Shown: positions 24,139 through 32,977 of the stretch, in pieces
Numbering within the stretch: position 1 is the first letter of the stretch
Layout of the letters: each line of letters begins with the position of its first letter
Assembly: GCF_028369295.1 (NCBI RefSeq)
Contig: NZ_JAQMYP010000030.1
Span: 61,817 to 125,816 of the forward strand
Direction of reading: 5' to 3'
Length of the DNA: 64,000 bases
Source: Streptomyces sp. HD
Lineage (GTDB): Bacteria > Actinomycetota > Actinomycetes > Streptomycetales > Streptomycetaceae
Made by a program: the position numbers and the translations under genes
Notes under the pieces: model-generated
Databases searched by the model: none
The model's input: only the letters and a program-made list of their open reading frames with translations
Told to the model about the DNA's origin: nothing

Positions 24139-25241
24139 CGGGACGCACCGGACAGGCAGTCGTGCTGGAGCGGTTCGGCACTCCGCCCGTGCTCCGGGAG
24201 TTCCCCGTACCGCCGGCACCCGCGGGCGGGATGGTCCTCGACCGCCTCCACGGCGGGATCTGCGGGACGGACCTGCACCTCCAGCAGGGACATCTCCCCA
24301 TACCGACCCCCTTGGTCCTCGGCCACGAGGGGTACGGCACCGTCCTCGAACTCGGCCCGGACGGCGGCCGGGACGCCCTGGGCGAGCAACTGGCGGTCGG
24401 CGACGCGGTGATGTGGGCCTCCTCCATCGCCTGTGGCCAGTGTCCCCCGTGCCGGCTGCACCGCGAACCCACCCTCTGCCAGAACCGGCGCACCTACGGC
24501 GTCAACCGAGCCATCACCGACGACGTGGCCCTCGCGGGCTCGTGGGCGGACCACATCGTCCTCCAGCCGGGCACCACCGTGGTGCGTGCGGCGCCGGGCG
24601 TGTCCGCCACGGCGGCGATGGCCCTGGCCTGCGCCGGTCCCACGGTCGTGCACGCCCTGTACGAACGACGGCCCGTGCGCCTGGGAGAGACGGTCATCGT
24701 CCAGGGCAGCGGCCCGGTCGGACTGGCCGCTGCGGCCTTCGCCCAACTGGCCGGGGCGGCACGTGTCATCGTCGTGGGCGGCCCCGAGCGGCGGCTGGCC
24801 GCTGCGGCCGCCGCCGGCATCGGAGACGTGCACCTGAACATCGTGGACGCCCCGGATCCCGAGGCGGTGCTGCGCGAGGCACGGTCCGCCGCCGGCCCGG
24901 ACGGCGCCGATCTGGTCATCGAGTGCGCCGGGGTCCCCGACGCCGTGGCCCAGGGCCTGACCCTGGCCCGCAGGGGCGGCTCCTACCTGGTCATCGGCCA
25001 GTACACCGACGCGGGCGACACCAGGCTCAACCCGCACCAGATCGTGTACCGGCAGCTCGACGTGATCGGTTCGTGGGCCTTCACCGGCGCTCACCTCGTC
25101 GAATACGTGCGGCTGCTGCCCGCCCTCGCCGCACGCTTCGACCTGGAGAGCATGGTGACGGTCTATCCGCTGCAAAACCACGAAGACGCCCTGGCCGACG
25201 TCGCGGCGGGCGCCGTCCTGAAGGCCGTGCTGTCCGGCTGA
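24135..25241 (+). CDS. Zinc-binding alcohol dehydrogenase (MDR family)
   Basis: 368 residues. Catalytic-zinc region GGICGTDLHLQQG and GHEGYG, structural-zinc cysteines in ACGQCPPCRLHREPTLCQ, and the NAD(P) fold VIVQGSGPVGLAAAAFAQLAGAARVIVVG. The C-terminus (HQIVYRQLDVIGSWAFTGAHL) is typical of threonine/sorbitol-type MDR dehydrogenases. As the last gene of the operon it could oxidise an alcohol formed by the upstream hydroxylase or reduce a released aldehyde. GTG at 24135 overlaps the PhyH stop (GTGA). Confidence 0.92.
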   Translation: MTGRTGQAVVLERFGTPPVLREFPVPPAPAGGMVLDRLHGGICGTDLHLQQGHLPIPTPLVLGHEGYGTVLELGPDGGRDALGEQLAVGDAVMWASSIACGQCPPCRLHREPTLCQNRRTYGVNRAITDDVALAGSWADHIVLQPGTTVVRAAPGVSATAAMALACAGPTVVHALYERRPVRLGETVIVQGSGPVGLAAAAFAQLAGAARVIVVGGPERRLAAAAAAGIGDVHLNIVDAPDPEAVLREARSAAGPDGADLVIECAGVPDAVAQGLTLARRGGSYLVIGQYTDAGDTRLNPHQIVYRQLDVIGSWAFTGAHLVEYVRLLPALAARFDLESMVTVYPLQNHEDALADVAAGAVLKAVLSG

Positions 25242-25268
25242 TCGGGCCGCGCGGTGCGCATCACCGAG

Positions 25269-25319
25269 GTGAGTCCCCGCGGTCCCGCGTCCCGCAACTG
25301 CCGGGGCCCCGGGGCTCAC
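25269..25319. terminator. Terminator between the operon and the XRE regulator gene
   Basis: GTGAGTCCCCG and CGGGGCTCAC pair with one bulged base around a 30-base GC-rich loop that contains further pairing (CCGGGGCCCCGG). It lies between convergent genes and includes the stop of the regulator gene, so it may serve both strands. Confidence 0.5.
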
Positions 25320-26152
25320 TCGTTTCCCTGCAGGCGCCGCAGGGCATCTTCGGAAGCCCGGTCATCGGGCAGGTAGGCCAGGAAGTGATGACCGGGCTCG
25401 TCGACCGCGGCCAGCTTCACGTACCGCAGCCGCAGTTCGCCCACGTCCGGATGGCTGAAGCGGCGGACCGAGGGCTGGAATCCGGCGGTCTCCCGGCGCT
25501 CGTACCAACGGGCCGCGTCGGAGTCGGACAGCAACTCGTCGACGAGTTCGGCGAATCGCGGATCGTGCGGCCGGCGAGCGGCCCGGGAGCGGAACTGGCC
25601 GAGCAGCGCGCGGGCCTCGTCCTCCCAGTCGGCGAGCAGCGTGCGGGCCGGCGGCCAGCGGAACACCAGCCAGAGAAGATTGCGCTGCTTGGGATGCAGC
25701 CGCGCCGGGTCGGTCAGCAGCGCGGCGTACGCCGCGTTCCAGGCCAGCAGGTCCCAGCGCGGATCGAGCACCACGGCCGGGTGCGGTGCCATGGCCTGCA
25801 CCAGGCTGTGCAGGTTCGGCGACACCCAGGTGGGAGGGTCGGCGGGCTGTCTGTTCTCCTCCACGAACGACAGTACGTGGGCGGTCTCCGCGGCCTCCAG
25901 GCGCAGCACCCGCGCCACCGCGCGCAGCACCTGCTCCGAGGTGCGCACTCGTCCCTGCTCCAGCCACGTGTACCAGGACATGCTGATGCCGGCGAGTTCC
26001 GCCACTTCGGCCCGGCGCAGTCCTGGTGTCCGGCGGCCCGGCCCGTCCGGCAACCCCACTTCTGCAGGCGTCAGCCGTTCACGGCGCGAGCGCAGGAAGG
26101 CCCCCAGTTCGCGGTGGGGGAACGCGCCGGGCGGCGTGCGTGCGCTGCTCAC
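25316..26152 (-). CDS. XRE-type regulator with MmyB-like ligand domain
   Basis: 278 residues. The helix-turn-helix domain is GAFLRSRRERLTPAEVGLPDGPGRRTPGLRRAEVAELAGISMSWYTWLEQGRVRTSEQVLRAVARVLRL, the standard N-terminus of MmyB-like regulators. The C-terminal domain (VLDPRWDLLAWNAAYAALL, WLVFRWPPARTLL, RFSHPDVGELRLRYVKL) is the MmyB ligand-binding fold, reported to bind fatty-acid-like ligands. GTG at 26152 has GGAGAGG 12 bases upstream. It is divergent from the MFS exporter, which it probably controls together with the cluster. Confidence 0.9.
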   Translation of the reverse strand: MSSARTPPGAFPHRELGAFLRSRRERLTPAEVGLPDGPGRRTPGLRRAEVAELAGISMSWYTWLEQGRVRTSEQVLRAVARVLRLEAAETAHVLSFVEENRQPADPPTWVSPNLHSLVQAMAPHPAVVLDPRWDLLAWNAAYAALLTDPARLHPKQRNLLWLVFRWPPARTLLADWEDEARALLGQFRSRAARRPHDPRFAELVDELLSDSDAARWYERRETAGFQPSVRRFSHPDVGELRLRYVKLAAVDEPGHHFLAYLPDDRASEDALRRLQGNE

Positions 26153-26386
26153 TGCCTCGTGCCTCTCCTCCGGACGGCGGGCGTCCGCCCCAACGCGGGC
26201 GCCGTCTTCTGATAGTGCCGCCACCGGGCGCGGAGCCGGACCGGCAGGGTGTGAGTGATGGTAATAGCCAGCGACCTCCGCCCCCAGGGGCCCGGTGCTG
26301 AACTGGTGCCGGACCGCATCCGTCCAGGTCGGTCCGCCTCTGTCACCCGATTCTCGTCGAGCCCCTCGGAAGGGAGCGTCTCCCTC

Positions 26387-27556
26387 GTGACCACCACCGC
26401 GTCGACCCCGGTGGCGACTTTGCCCGCGTCCTCCTTGCGATTGCTGCGCACCGCCGGCTTCGTCAGCAATTTCGACCGCTTCTGCATCGCGCCCATGATG
26501 GTTCTCATCGGACCGCGGCTCGGGGTCCCGCTCCCCACCGTGGTCCTGGCAGCAAGCATCTACTACCTCACCTACGGGCTGATGCAGCCGGTGTGGGGGG
26601 TGGCCAGCGACCGATGGGGCCGCGTGTGGGTGATGCGGGTGTCGCTGACCGGCGCGGCGCTGGCCGCCTTCGCCTCGGCCCTCGCTCCCAACGCCCCCGT
26701 CCTGATCGGGGCCCGCGCCCTGGCCGGGGCCTTCTTCGCCGCCTCCATCGCCGCTTCCCTCACGTACGTGGGCGACACGGTGCCCGCCGCGATCCGGCAG
26801 CGGCCCCTCAGCGAGCTGATGACGGCCTTCGCGCTGGGCACCGCCGTGGCCACGGTCGTCGCCGGGGCGCTGGCGCACTACCTCAGCTGGCGACTGGTGT
26901 TCGCCCTGCCCGGTTTCCTCGCCGCCTACCTGGCGGTGGCCCTGCGCCGCCTGCCCGAGCCCGAGCGGGCACCCTCCGGGTCGCTACTGGCCCCGTTCCG
27001 CGTGGTCCTGTCCTCGCCGTGGCACTGGTACGTCATGGCGGTGGCCCTGCTGGAAGGGGCGGTGCTGCTCGGTTTCCTGACCTATCTGGCCCCGGCCCTC
27101 GAAGCACATGGAGTTCCCACCAGCCTGGCCGGCGCGGTCGCGGCCCTGTACGGGGTCGGTTCCATGGCCGCGGCGCAGGTGGTCAAGCGGCTCGTCGGGC
27201 TGTGGTCCCCGGTGGGCCTGATCGTGGCCGGCGGTGTGCAGATGGCGCTGGCGTACCTGCTCGCCGGGTACAGTCAGGCCACCGGCGTGGTCGTCATCGT
27301 CGCACTGCTCCTCGGTGGCGGCTGGTCCTTCATGCACTCCACGATCCAGTCGTGGGCAACGGCCCTGTCCCCGACGGCCCGCGCGACCGGCGTGGCCATG
27401 TTCGGCGTAGCCCTCTATGTGGGCAGCGCCCTGGCCAGCTGGCTGGCCGCCCCCACCGCTCAGGCACACGACTACCGGCCCATGTTCTGGCTGGCCGCAG
27501 TCCTGACCGTGCCCCTGACCACAGCCGCGGCGGTGGGCCGGGCACGCTACCGGTGA
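26387..27556 (+). CDS. MFS transporter, likely exporter of the cluster product
   Basis: About 389 residues with 12 TM segments. The signature loop after TM2 is PVWGVASDRWGRVWVMRVSL, and the second half repeats it weakly. ARALAGAFFAASIAASLTYVGD and ATGVAMFGVALYVGSALASWL are typical for DHA1-type drug exporters. GTG at 26387 follows GGAAGGGAG; upstream codons to 26255 are not membrane-like. Location just beyond the biosynthetic operon and divergent from its regulator suggests self-resistance or secretion. Confidence 0.88.
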   Translation: MTTTASTPVATLPASSLRLLRTAGFVSNFDRFCIAPMMVLIGPRLGVPLPTVVLAASIYYLTYGLMQPVWGVASDRWGRVWVMRVSLTGAALAAFASALAPNAPVLIGARALAGAFFAASIAASLTYVGDTVPAAIRQRPLSELMTAFALGTAVATVVAGALAHYLSWRLVFALPGFLAAYLAVALRRLPEPERAPSGSLLAPFRVVLSSPWHWYVMAVALLEGAVLLGFLTYLAPALEAHGVPTSLAGAVAALYGVGSMAAAQVVKRLVGLWSPVGLIVAGGVQMALAYLLAGYSQATGVVVIVALLLGGGWSFMHSTIQSWATALSPTARATGVAMFGVALYVGSALASWLAAPTAQAHDYRPMFWLAAVLTVPLTTAAAVGRARYR

Positions 27557-27705
27557 CCTGACGTCGCCACCGGGTCCCGGCGGCCGCAGCCACGAGTCGC
27601 GGCGCGGGAGAAGCAGGAGCCATGACGGCTCAACTGGCCTTTGGACGAGGGCGGCTGGTCACCAGGTGCGGGACAGTCTGGTAGGTAGAGCAGCAAGCCG
27701 ACTTC

Positions 27706-27719
27706 ACTACAGGCGTAGT
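27706..27719. promoter_or_regulatory. Inverted repeat before the TetR gene
   Basis: ACTAC-AGGC-GTAGT, ending 21 bases before the ATG of the TetR regulator. Position and symmetry fit an autoregulatory operator. The arms are short, so confidence is limited. Confidence 0.4.
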
Positions 27720-27740
27720 ACGACGGGTAGGTTGATCTCC

Positions 27741-28361
27741 ATGCCCGTACGCACCGCCGGCGGCTCCCGTGCCGATCTCGTCGCCGACACCGCCCTCGCC
27801 CTGCTCGCCGATCGCGGAATGCGGGGGCTCACCCACCGGGCCGTCGACGAGACGGCCGGACTCCCCCCGGGCTCCACGTCGAACGTCGCCCGCACCCGGC
27901 AGGCGCTGCTGGAACTGACAGTGCGGCGGCTCGCCGACCGCGAGGCCCGCGTCCTGATGCCGGAGAAGATGCCCGACCCGCGCGGCGGCCTCGACTCACT
28001 GGTGAACGGCCTGGCCCTGGCGACGCACCGCGCTCTGGCCCACGGCCGCGAACTCACCCTCGCCCGCTACGAACTGGCCCTGGAGGCCACGCGCCGCCCC
28101 GAGCTGCGCACCTATTTCGACGCCAAGGGCGCCCGCTTCCGCGACCGGCTCACCGCCCTGGTCACCGCGATGGGGTCGCCCGACCCGGCCCGGCACGTAC
28201 TGTCCCTGGTCGCCTGGGTGGACGGGCTGATGTTCAGCTGTGTGGCCGGGTCCTACGGCACCGAAGTGCCGAGCCTCGACGAAGTCCGGGCGGGGCTGCG
28301 CGAGTTGCTCGACGGGATGTTCGGTCCGGGCGATCCCGGGGGCTGCGAAAACTCCTCGTGA
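27741..28361 (+). CDS. TetR-family regulator
   Basis: 206 residues. The DNA-binding domain reads SRADLVADTALALLADRGMRGLTHRAVDETAGLPPGSTSNVARTRQALLELTVRRL, with a C-terminal ligand-binding bundle (ARYELALEATRRPELRTYFDAKGARFRDRL). Such regulators repress neighbouring exporters or themselves; the MFS gene upstream is the closest candidate target. ATG at 27741 starts the recognisable domain. Confidence 0.92.
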   Translation: MPVRTAGGSRADLVADTALALLADRGMRGLTHRAVDETAGLPPGSTSNVARTRQALLELTVRRLADREARVLMPEKMPDPRGGLDSLVNGLALATHRALAHGRELTLARYELALEATRRPELRTYFDAKGARFRDRLTALVTAMGSPDPARHVLSLVAWVDGLMFSCVAGSYGTEVPSLDEVRAGLRELLDGMFGPGDPGGCENSS

Positions 28362-28390
28362 TCCCGCCCTCGTTGAGCGAGGATGCGGGC

Positions 28391-28903
28391 ATGACAACCG
28401 AACGCCGAGAGCCCGCCAACACCGCCGGCGAACGCACGATGCTGGAGGGCTGGCTGGACTACCACCGCCAGACCCTCGCCTGGAAGTGCGAGGGCCTGAC
28501 CGACGCCCAGCTCAGGACCGCCTCCGTGGAACCGTCCGAACTGAGCCTGATGGGGCTGGTGCGGCACATGGCGGAGGTGGAGCGGGGCTGGTTCCGCAAG
28601 GTGCTCACGGCCGAGGACCCCGGCCCGATCTACTACACCGACGAGGACCAGGACGGTGAGTTCCACCTCTCCGAGTCGGACACCTGGGCGGAGGCGTACG
28701 CCACCTGGCAGTCCGAGATCGAGACCGCCCGGCGCAACGCGGCCCGCTTCGACCTCGACGACCTCTCCGAGGGCAAGAGCCGACGGACCGGCGAGCAGTT
28801 CAACCTGCGCTGGATCTACACCCACATGATCGAGGAGTACGCCCGCCACAACGGCCACGCCGACCTGGTCCGCGAGCGTCTCGACGGCGCTACGGGCGAC
28901 TGA
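28391..28903 (+). CDS. DinB-superfamily protein (DUF664 type)
   Basis: 170 residues; four-helix bundle protein. Metal-ligand histidines are visible at LMGLVRHMAEVERGWF and in WIYTHMIEEYARHNGHADLVRERLDG, the hallmark C-terminal motif of DUF664. Members include mycothiol-dependent transferases and uncharacterised metal-dependent enzymes; no specific substrate can be named. ATG at 28391. Confidence 0.9.
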   Translation: MTTERREPANTAGERTMLEGWLDYHRQTLAWKCEGLTDAQLRTASVEPSELSLMGLVRHMAEVERGWFRKVLTAEDPGPIYYTDEDQDGEFHLSESDTWAEAYATWQSEIETARRNAARFDLDDLSEGKSRRTGEQFNLRWIYTHMIEEYARHNGHADLVRERLDGATGD

Positions 28904-29015
28904 CGTCAGCCGGGACGGGAGCGCGCCGCCCGTACGGGGTCAGAGATCACCCGTGCGGATCAACCTATCGTCATCCTGGGTCCCAACGGCCCCCGGAACC
29001 ACCAGAGTTGCGCGC

Positions 29016-29516
29016 GTGCATCGAAAGACGACCACCGCAACGCTCTTGGTCACCGTGGCCGTCTCGGCCCTCTCCGGCTGTACGACGGTCCAGCAGTCGG
29101 CGGTACCCGTCCCACCGCCGCCGACACCGTCCCGGCCGACGGCGCCCCGGGCGGACGGGCCGACGGAACAGCCGGTCGTGCAGGCACCGGCCCGCGAGGC
29201 CCTGACACTCATCGGCCCGTCCCGCCGCCCGGAGCCCACGCCGTCCACCGCACGCTCCCGGTCCGCTGCCGCACCGATGCCCGGACCTCCGGCACCACGC
29301 CCCCGCCCGCACACCCGCCCCGAGCACCACGCACCCGGCCGTCCCACCGTCGAGGTCCCGGAACGACCGCCGGCGAAGGCCCCGGCCGTATCGGAGCCGG
29401 TCGGCGGCCCGGAGGCGCCGAAGAACGGGGACGTCTGCACGATGGGCAGGAAGTACGGCGGCTGGAAGTCAGACAGCCCGGAGTCGAGGATCTGCGACCA
29501 GACGTACGGCCAGTGA
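29016..29516 (+). CDS. Small proline-rich lipoprotein
   Basis: About 166 residues. A basic N-terminus (VHRKTTTATLLVTVAVSALSGC) with lipobox LSGC predicts export and lipidation. The middle is a long Pro/Ala/Arg-rich linker, and the C-terminus (NGDVCTMGRKYGGWKSDSPESRICDQTYGQ) has two cysteines that could pair. GTG at 29016 fits the signal peptide; an upstream in-frame GTG at 28953 is possible. Function unknown; extracellular wall-associated role inferred only from the lipobox. Confidence 0.7.
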   Translation: MHRKTTTATLLVTVAVSALSGCTTVQQSAVPVPPPPTPSRPTAPRADGPTEQPVVQAPAREALTLIGPSRRPEPTPSTARSRSAAAPMPGPPAPRPRPHTRPEHHAPGRPTVEVPERPPAKAPAVSEPVGGPEAPKNGDVCTMGRKYGGWKSDSPESRICDQTYGQ

Positions 29517-29599
29517 GAGGCAGGGGCGGCACCACCGCCCCTCCGACGCGCGGCCCCGCCCACCCGGCTCAGCCACGGGCGGAGGGCGTCGCACGGAGC

Positions 29600-29727
29600 A
29601 CGTCGGACGACGACGGGCCGCGGACGACGGGCGTGGGGCCGCGGACGACGGGCGTCGGGTCGCGAGCGACGGACGACGGGCGTCCGGCCGCGGACGACGG
29701 GCCGCGAGCGACGAGCGACGAGCAGCG
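29600..29727. repeat. Degenerate tandem repeats with core GCGGACGACGGGCGT
   Basis: Six or so imperfect units of about 15-20 bases (GCCGCGGACGACGGGCGT and variants, then GAGCGACGA triplet-like units) lie between the lipoprotein gene and the convergent gene ending at 29761. They have no consistent inverted symmetry. Frames through them give Arg/Ala repeats and are not considered coding. Confidence 0.7.
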
Positions 29728-29760
29728 TGGACCGGGCGGGCCGGGAGACGGCCCCGACGC

Positions 29761-30216
29761 CTAGAGCCCCTCCCCCAACCACCCCTCCAACCGCCGGATC
29801 TCCGCCCGCACCCCGTCCCCGTAACCGTCGTCCCCCAGCACCCCCGCCGCGCCCCGAGCCCGGCGCAGATGCACACGCGCGGCCTCCACGCGGTCGAGCT
29901 TCACGTAGTCGGCGGCGAGATTCAGATGCAGCGAGGGATACAGCGCCCGCACGGCGAGCCCGCCCCCGGCGCCCTCCGCCTCCGTCAGTGCCCGCAGATC
30001 CCACGCGAGCTCGTCCGAGGGGTCGTCCTGGGTGTCCGCGAGGTAGTGGGCCAGTGTGCAGCGGTGCAGGGGGTCGCCGTCCTCGCCGAGCTCCGTCCAC
30101 AGGTCCAGCAGCCGGCGTCGTGCCTCCTCGCGGTCGCCCGCGTGATGGAGGATGACGACCTGCCCGATCCGGGTCAGCACCCCATCGGGCGCCGCCTGCT
30201 CCTGTTGCTCCGCCAC
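29761..30216 (-). CDS. Hypothetical TPR-like helical protein
   Basis: 151 residues. ILHHAGDREEARRRLLDLWTELGEDGDPLHRCTLAHYLADTQDD and LHLNLAADYVKLDRVEAARVHLRRARGA have the spacing of tetratricopeptide-like helix pairs. Codon bias is strong throughout. No enzymatic motif is seen; a protein-interaction role is inferred from the repeats only. ATG at 30216. Confidence 0.75.
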   Translation of the reverse strand: MAEQQEQAAPDGVLTRIGQVVILHHAGDREEARRRLLDLWTELGEDGDPLHRCTLAHYLADTQDDPSDELAWDLRALTEAEGAGGGLAVRALYPSLHLNLAADYVKLDRVEAARVHLRRARGAAGVLGDDGYGDGVRAEIRRLEGWLGEGL

Positions 30217-30335
30217 CGCGTCCTCCGGGCTCGTCGGATGATCTCTCCGACGCTAACGGCCCCCACCGGCGATCCGGGGCAGGCGGCTCCGTACGACAGC
30301 GGGCCGGTCCGCCGCCGGACCGGCCGGGCGGCGGG

Positions 30336-31019
30336 TCAGCCGAGGTCCGGGATGCGCCAGTCGATCGACTCGTGCCCCTGCTGGGCCACGGCCTCGTTGA
30401 TCTGCGTGAACGGGCGGGAGCCGAAGAACTTCTTCGCGGACAGCGGCGAGGGGTGCGCGCCCTTGACCACCACATGCCGCGTCTCGTCGATGAGCGGGAG
30501 CTTCTTCTGAGCGTAGTTGCCCCACAGCACGAACACCGCGGGGTCGGGCCGGTCGGCCACGGCGCGGATCACCGCGTCGGTGAACTTCTCCCAGCCCTTG
30601 CCCTTGTGCGAGTTCGCCTCACCGGCGCGGACCGTGAGCACCGCATTGAGCAGCAGGACGCCCTGCTGGGCCCAGGGCATCAGATAGCCGTTGTCGGGGA
30701 CGGGGAGGCCGAGCTCCTCCTTCATCTCCTTGTAGATGTTGCGCAGCGAGGGCGGCGTCTTCACCCCCGGACGGACCGAGAAGCACAGGCCGTGCCCCTG
30801 GCCCTCGCCGTGGTACGGGTCCTGGCCGAGGACGAGGACCTTCACCTGGTCGTACGGCGTGGCCTCCAGCGCGGCGAAGACCTCCTCGCGCGGAGGGTAG
30901 ACGGGGCCCTTCGCCCGCTCCTCCTCGACGAACTCCGTCAGCTCCTTGAAGTAGGGCTGCTGCAGTTCGTCGCCCAGAACGCCGCGCCAGGACTCGGGCA
31001 GCATGGCGGTGTCGGTCAC
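30336..31019 (-). CDS. ung: Uracil-DNA glycosylase
   Basis: 227 residues; removes uracil from DNA in base-excision repair. The water-activating motif is VLVLGQDPYHGEGQGHGLCFSV (Asp67) and the DNA-intercalation loop is GAHPSPLSAKKFFGSRPF; LLNAVLTVRAGEANSH and VFVLWGNYAQKK are also family motifs. GTG at 31019 has AAGGAAG seven bases upstream, better than any upstream start. Confidence 0.96.
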   Translation of the reverse strand: MTDTAMLPESWRGVLGDELQQPYFKELTEFVEEERAKGPVYPPREEVFAALEATPYDQVKVLVLGQDPYHGEGQGHGLCFSVRPGVKTPPSLRNIYKEMKEELGLPVPDNGYLMPWAQQGVLLLNAVLTVRAGEANSHKGKGWEKFTDAVIRAVADRPDPAVFVLWGNYAQKKLPLIDETRHVVVKGAHPSPLSAKKFFGSRPFTQINEAVAQQGHESIDWRIPDLG

Positions 31020-31193
31020 GTCAACTTCCTTACGGTGTGCGGCAGACGATGTGCGGTCCACGACCACGGGTCGCTTCCAGGTCTCAGAACCTACAGGCGA
31101 CCACTGACAATCGCTCCACGGACCGCACATCCCGACCGGCCGCTCCACCGGCGGGCCGGCCGCTCCACCAGCGCGCCCCGCCGATGGGGCCCA

Positions 31194-32780
31194 CTACCAG
31201 CTGGTCTTACGCGACAGCTCGCCCACCAACATGATCGTCGACGGGTCCAGCGCCCGCTCCGCACCCGAGATCTCCGTGCTCGCGGCCACGTACTGCCGGC
31301 CCTGCCACAGCGGCAGCAGTCGCGCGTCGTTCACGAGGATGCTCTGGGCCTCCTCGAAGTCCTTGACCACGTTGGCGCGGTCGCTCTGGGCCCGGGAGCT
31401 GGGCAGCAGGGTCTCGGTGATCTTGGGTGCCACGTAGGGCGTGCCGAGCGCGTTCTGCTTGCCGACGAACGGTGCGATGAAGTTGTCCGCGTCCGGGAAG
31501 TCGGGGAACCAGCCACGCCCGAACACCGGGTACTCGCCGTTCTGGTAGCCGGTGACGTACGTCTTCCAGGGGCGGCTCTTGAGGGTGATCTTGAAGAGGC
31601 CGGACTCCTCCAGCTGGCTCTTCAGCTCCTCGAACTCGCCCTTGGTTGCGGAGCCGTAGCGGTCGCTGGTGTACCAGAGGTTGAGCGGGACGGGGGTCGA
31701 GATGCCCGCCTCGGTGAGGATCTTGCGCGCCTTGGAGGTGCTCGGGTCACCGTAGTCGTCGAAGAAGCCCGTGGTGTGTCCCGTCAGGCCCTTGGGGACC
31801 ATGGAGTACAGCGGCTCGACGGTGTCCTTGTAGACCTTGTGGGCGATCGCCGCACGGTCGACGACCTGGGCGACGGCCTTGCGGACGGCGGTCTTGCCGG
31901 CCATGGGGTCCTTGGGGTTGAAGACGAGGTAGTTGATCTCGGTGCCGGAGCCCTCGATCAGCTGCAGTTCGTCATCGTCGTCGGCCTGGAGGTCGACGAT
32001 GTCGTCGGCGGCGAGACCGCGGAAGGCGACGTCGAGCTCCTTGTCGCGCAGGGCGCCCACCATGGTCGGCGAGTCCTGGAAGTAGCGGATGGTCACCGCG
32101 CCGTTCTTGCGCTCGGCGTTGCCCTGGTAGCCGTCGTACTTGACGAGCTCGGCCTTCTCCCCCTCGTCGTAGGTCTCCAGGGTGTACGGCCCGGACCCGA
32201 CGACGCCGTCGCCCTCGCGCAGCTTGTCGGCCGGGTAGTCCTCGGGGTCCACGATCGACATGGCGGGGGTGGCCAGCACGAACGGGAAGGTCGCGTCGGC
32301 CTTGTTCAGGTGGAAGACGATCTCCCGGCCGTTCAGCACCTGGACGCGGTCGAGGCTGCCCAGCAGACCGGCGGGGCCGCCGTTGACGTTGATCTTGCGG
32401 ATGCGGTCGATCGAGTACTTGACCGCCTGCGCGTCGAGATCGTGCCCGTCGGAGAACTTCAGGCCCTCGCGCAGCTCGCACTTGTACTTCATGTTCGTGC
32501 TGTCGGTGAACTGGCAGCTCTCGGCGGCGTCGGGCTCGGGCGCCGTCGTGCCGGAGGGGTAGCTGAGGAGCGTCTGGTAAATGTTGCGGAACAGTTCCCA
32601 GGAGCTGTCCCAGGACGCGGCGGGATCAAGGGTGCTGGGGGCTGCCGTCGTCCCCACGACGATCGGCCCCTTCTCCTCCGTCGAATCGGACGAGAGGACG
32701 CCGCACCCTGCCACCAGGGACGATATGGACGCGATGGCCGCCACCTGCCGCAGGCGTCGGATCCGGTTGAACACGCGCAC
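31194..32780 (-). CDS. Peptide/nickel-type ABC substrate-binding lipoprotein
   Basis: 528 residues of the SBP_bac_5 (DppA/OppA) family. Signal peptide MRVFNRIRRLRQVAAIASISSLVAGC with lipobox LVAGC. Family core: GTTAAPSTLDPAASWDSSWELFRNIYQTLLSY, LREGLKFSDGHDLDAQAVKYSIDRI, GSGPYTLETYDEGEKAELVKYDGY, and KAVAQVVDRAAIAHKVYKDTVEPLYSMVP. No permease or ATPase gene is adjacent, so it is an orphan binding protein, perhaps serving a distant transporter or signalling. Confidence 0.92.
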   Translation of the reverse strand: MRVFNRIRRLRQVAAIASISSLVAGCGVLSSDSTEEKGPIVVGTTAAPSTLDPAASWDSSWELFRNIYQTLLSYPSGTTAPEPDAAESCQFTDSTNMKYKCELREGLKFSDGHDLDAQAVKYSIDRIRKINVNGGPAGLLGSLDRVQVLNGREIVFHLNKADATFPFVLATPAMSIVDPEDYPADKLREGDGVVGSGPYTLETYDEGEKAELVKYDGYQGNAERKNGAVTIRYFQDSPTMVGALRDKELDVAFRGLAADDIVDLQADDDDELQLIEGSGTEINYLVFNPKDPMAGKTAVRKAVAQVVDRAAIAHKVYKDTVEPLYSMVPKGLTGHTTGFFDDYGDPSTSKARKILTEAGISTPVPLNLWYTSDRYGSATKGEFEELKSQLEESGLFKITLKSRPWKTYVTGYQNGEYPVFGRGWFPDFPDADNFIAPFVGKQNALGTPYVAPKITETLLPSSRAQSDRANVVKDFEEAQSILVNDARLLPLWQGRQYVAASTEISGAERALDPSTIMLVGELSRKTSW

Positions 32781-32915
32781 GCTCCTCGATCTGCCATACC
32801 AAGGGTCGGCAGACGATACCGCAGTGTTCCGGCGATTTGACCTCCCGTCTCATAGAGCACTTGTTCGTTCTTGCGGTGACTACGTTGTCAAGGTTTAGTG
32901 ATCTTCAAAAACGTC

Positions 32916-32952
32916 GACACGGGCGCCGCTGATGTCCAGCGGCGCCCGTGTC
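32916..32952 (-). terminator. Strong hairpin terminator after the SDR pair
   Basis: A perfect 16-base arm pair (GACACGGGCGCCGCTG and its complement) around loop ATGTC, 26 bases beyond the stop of the SDR gene ending at 32978. It also separates that gene from the binding-protein gene promoter. Confidence 0.8.
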
Positions 32953-32977
32953 GGCGACGGTCCCGGTGTCCCCTGCG

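Noticed and set aside
30372..32840. Plus-strand frame of about 820 codons
   Set aside because: Antisense to ung and the peptide-binding lipoprotein gene; composition is that of a shadow frame.
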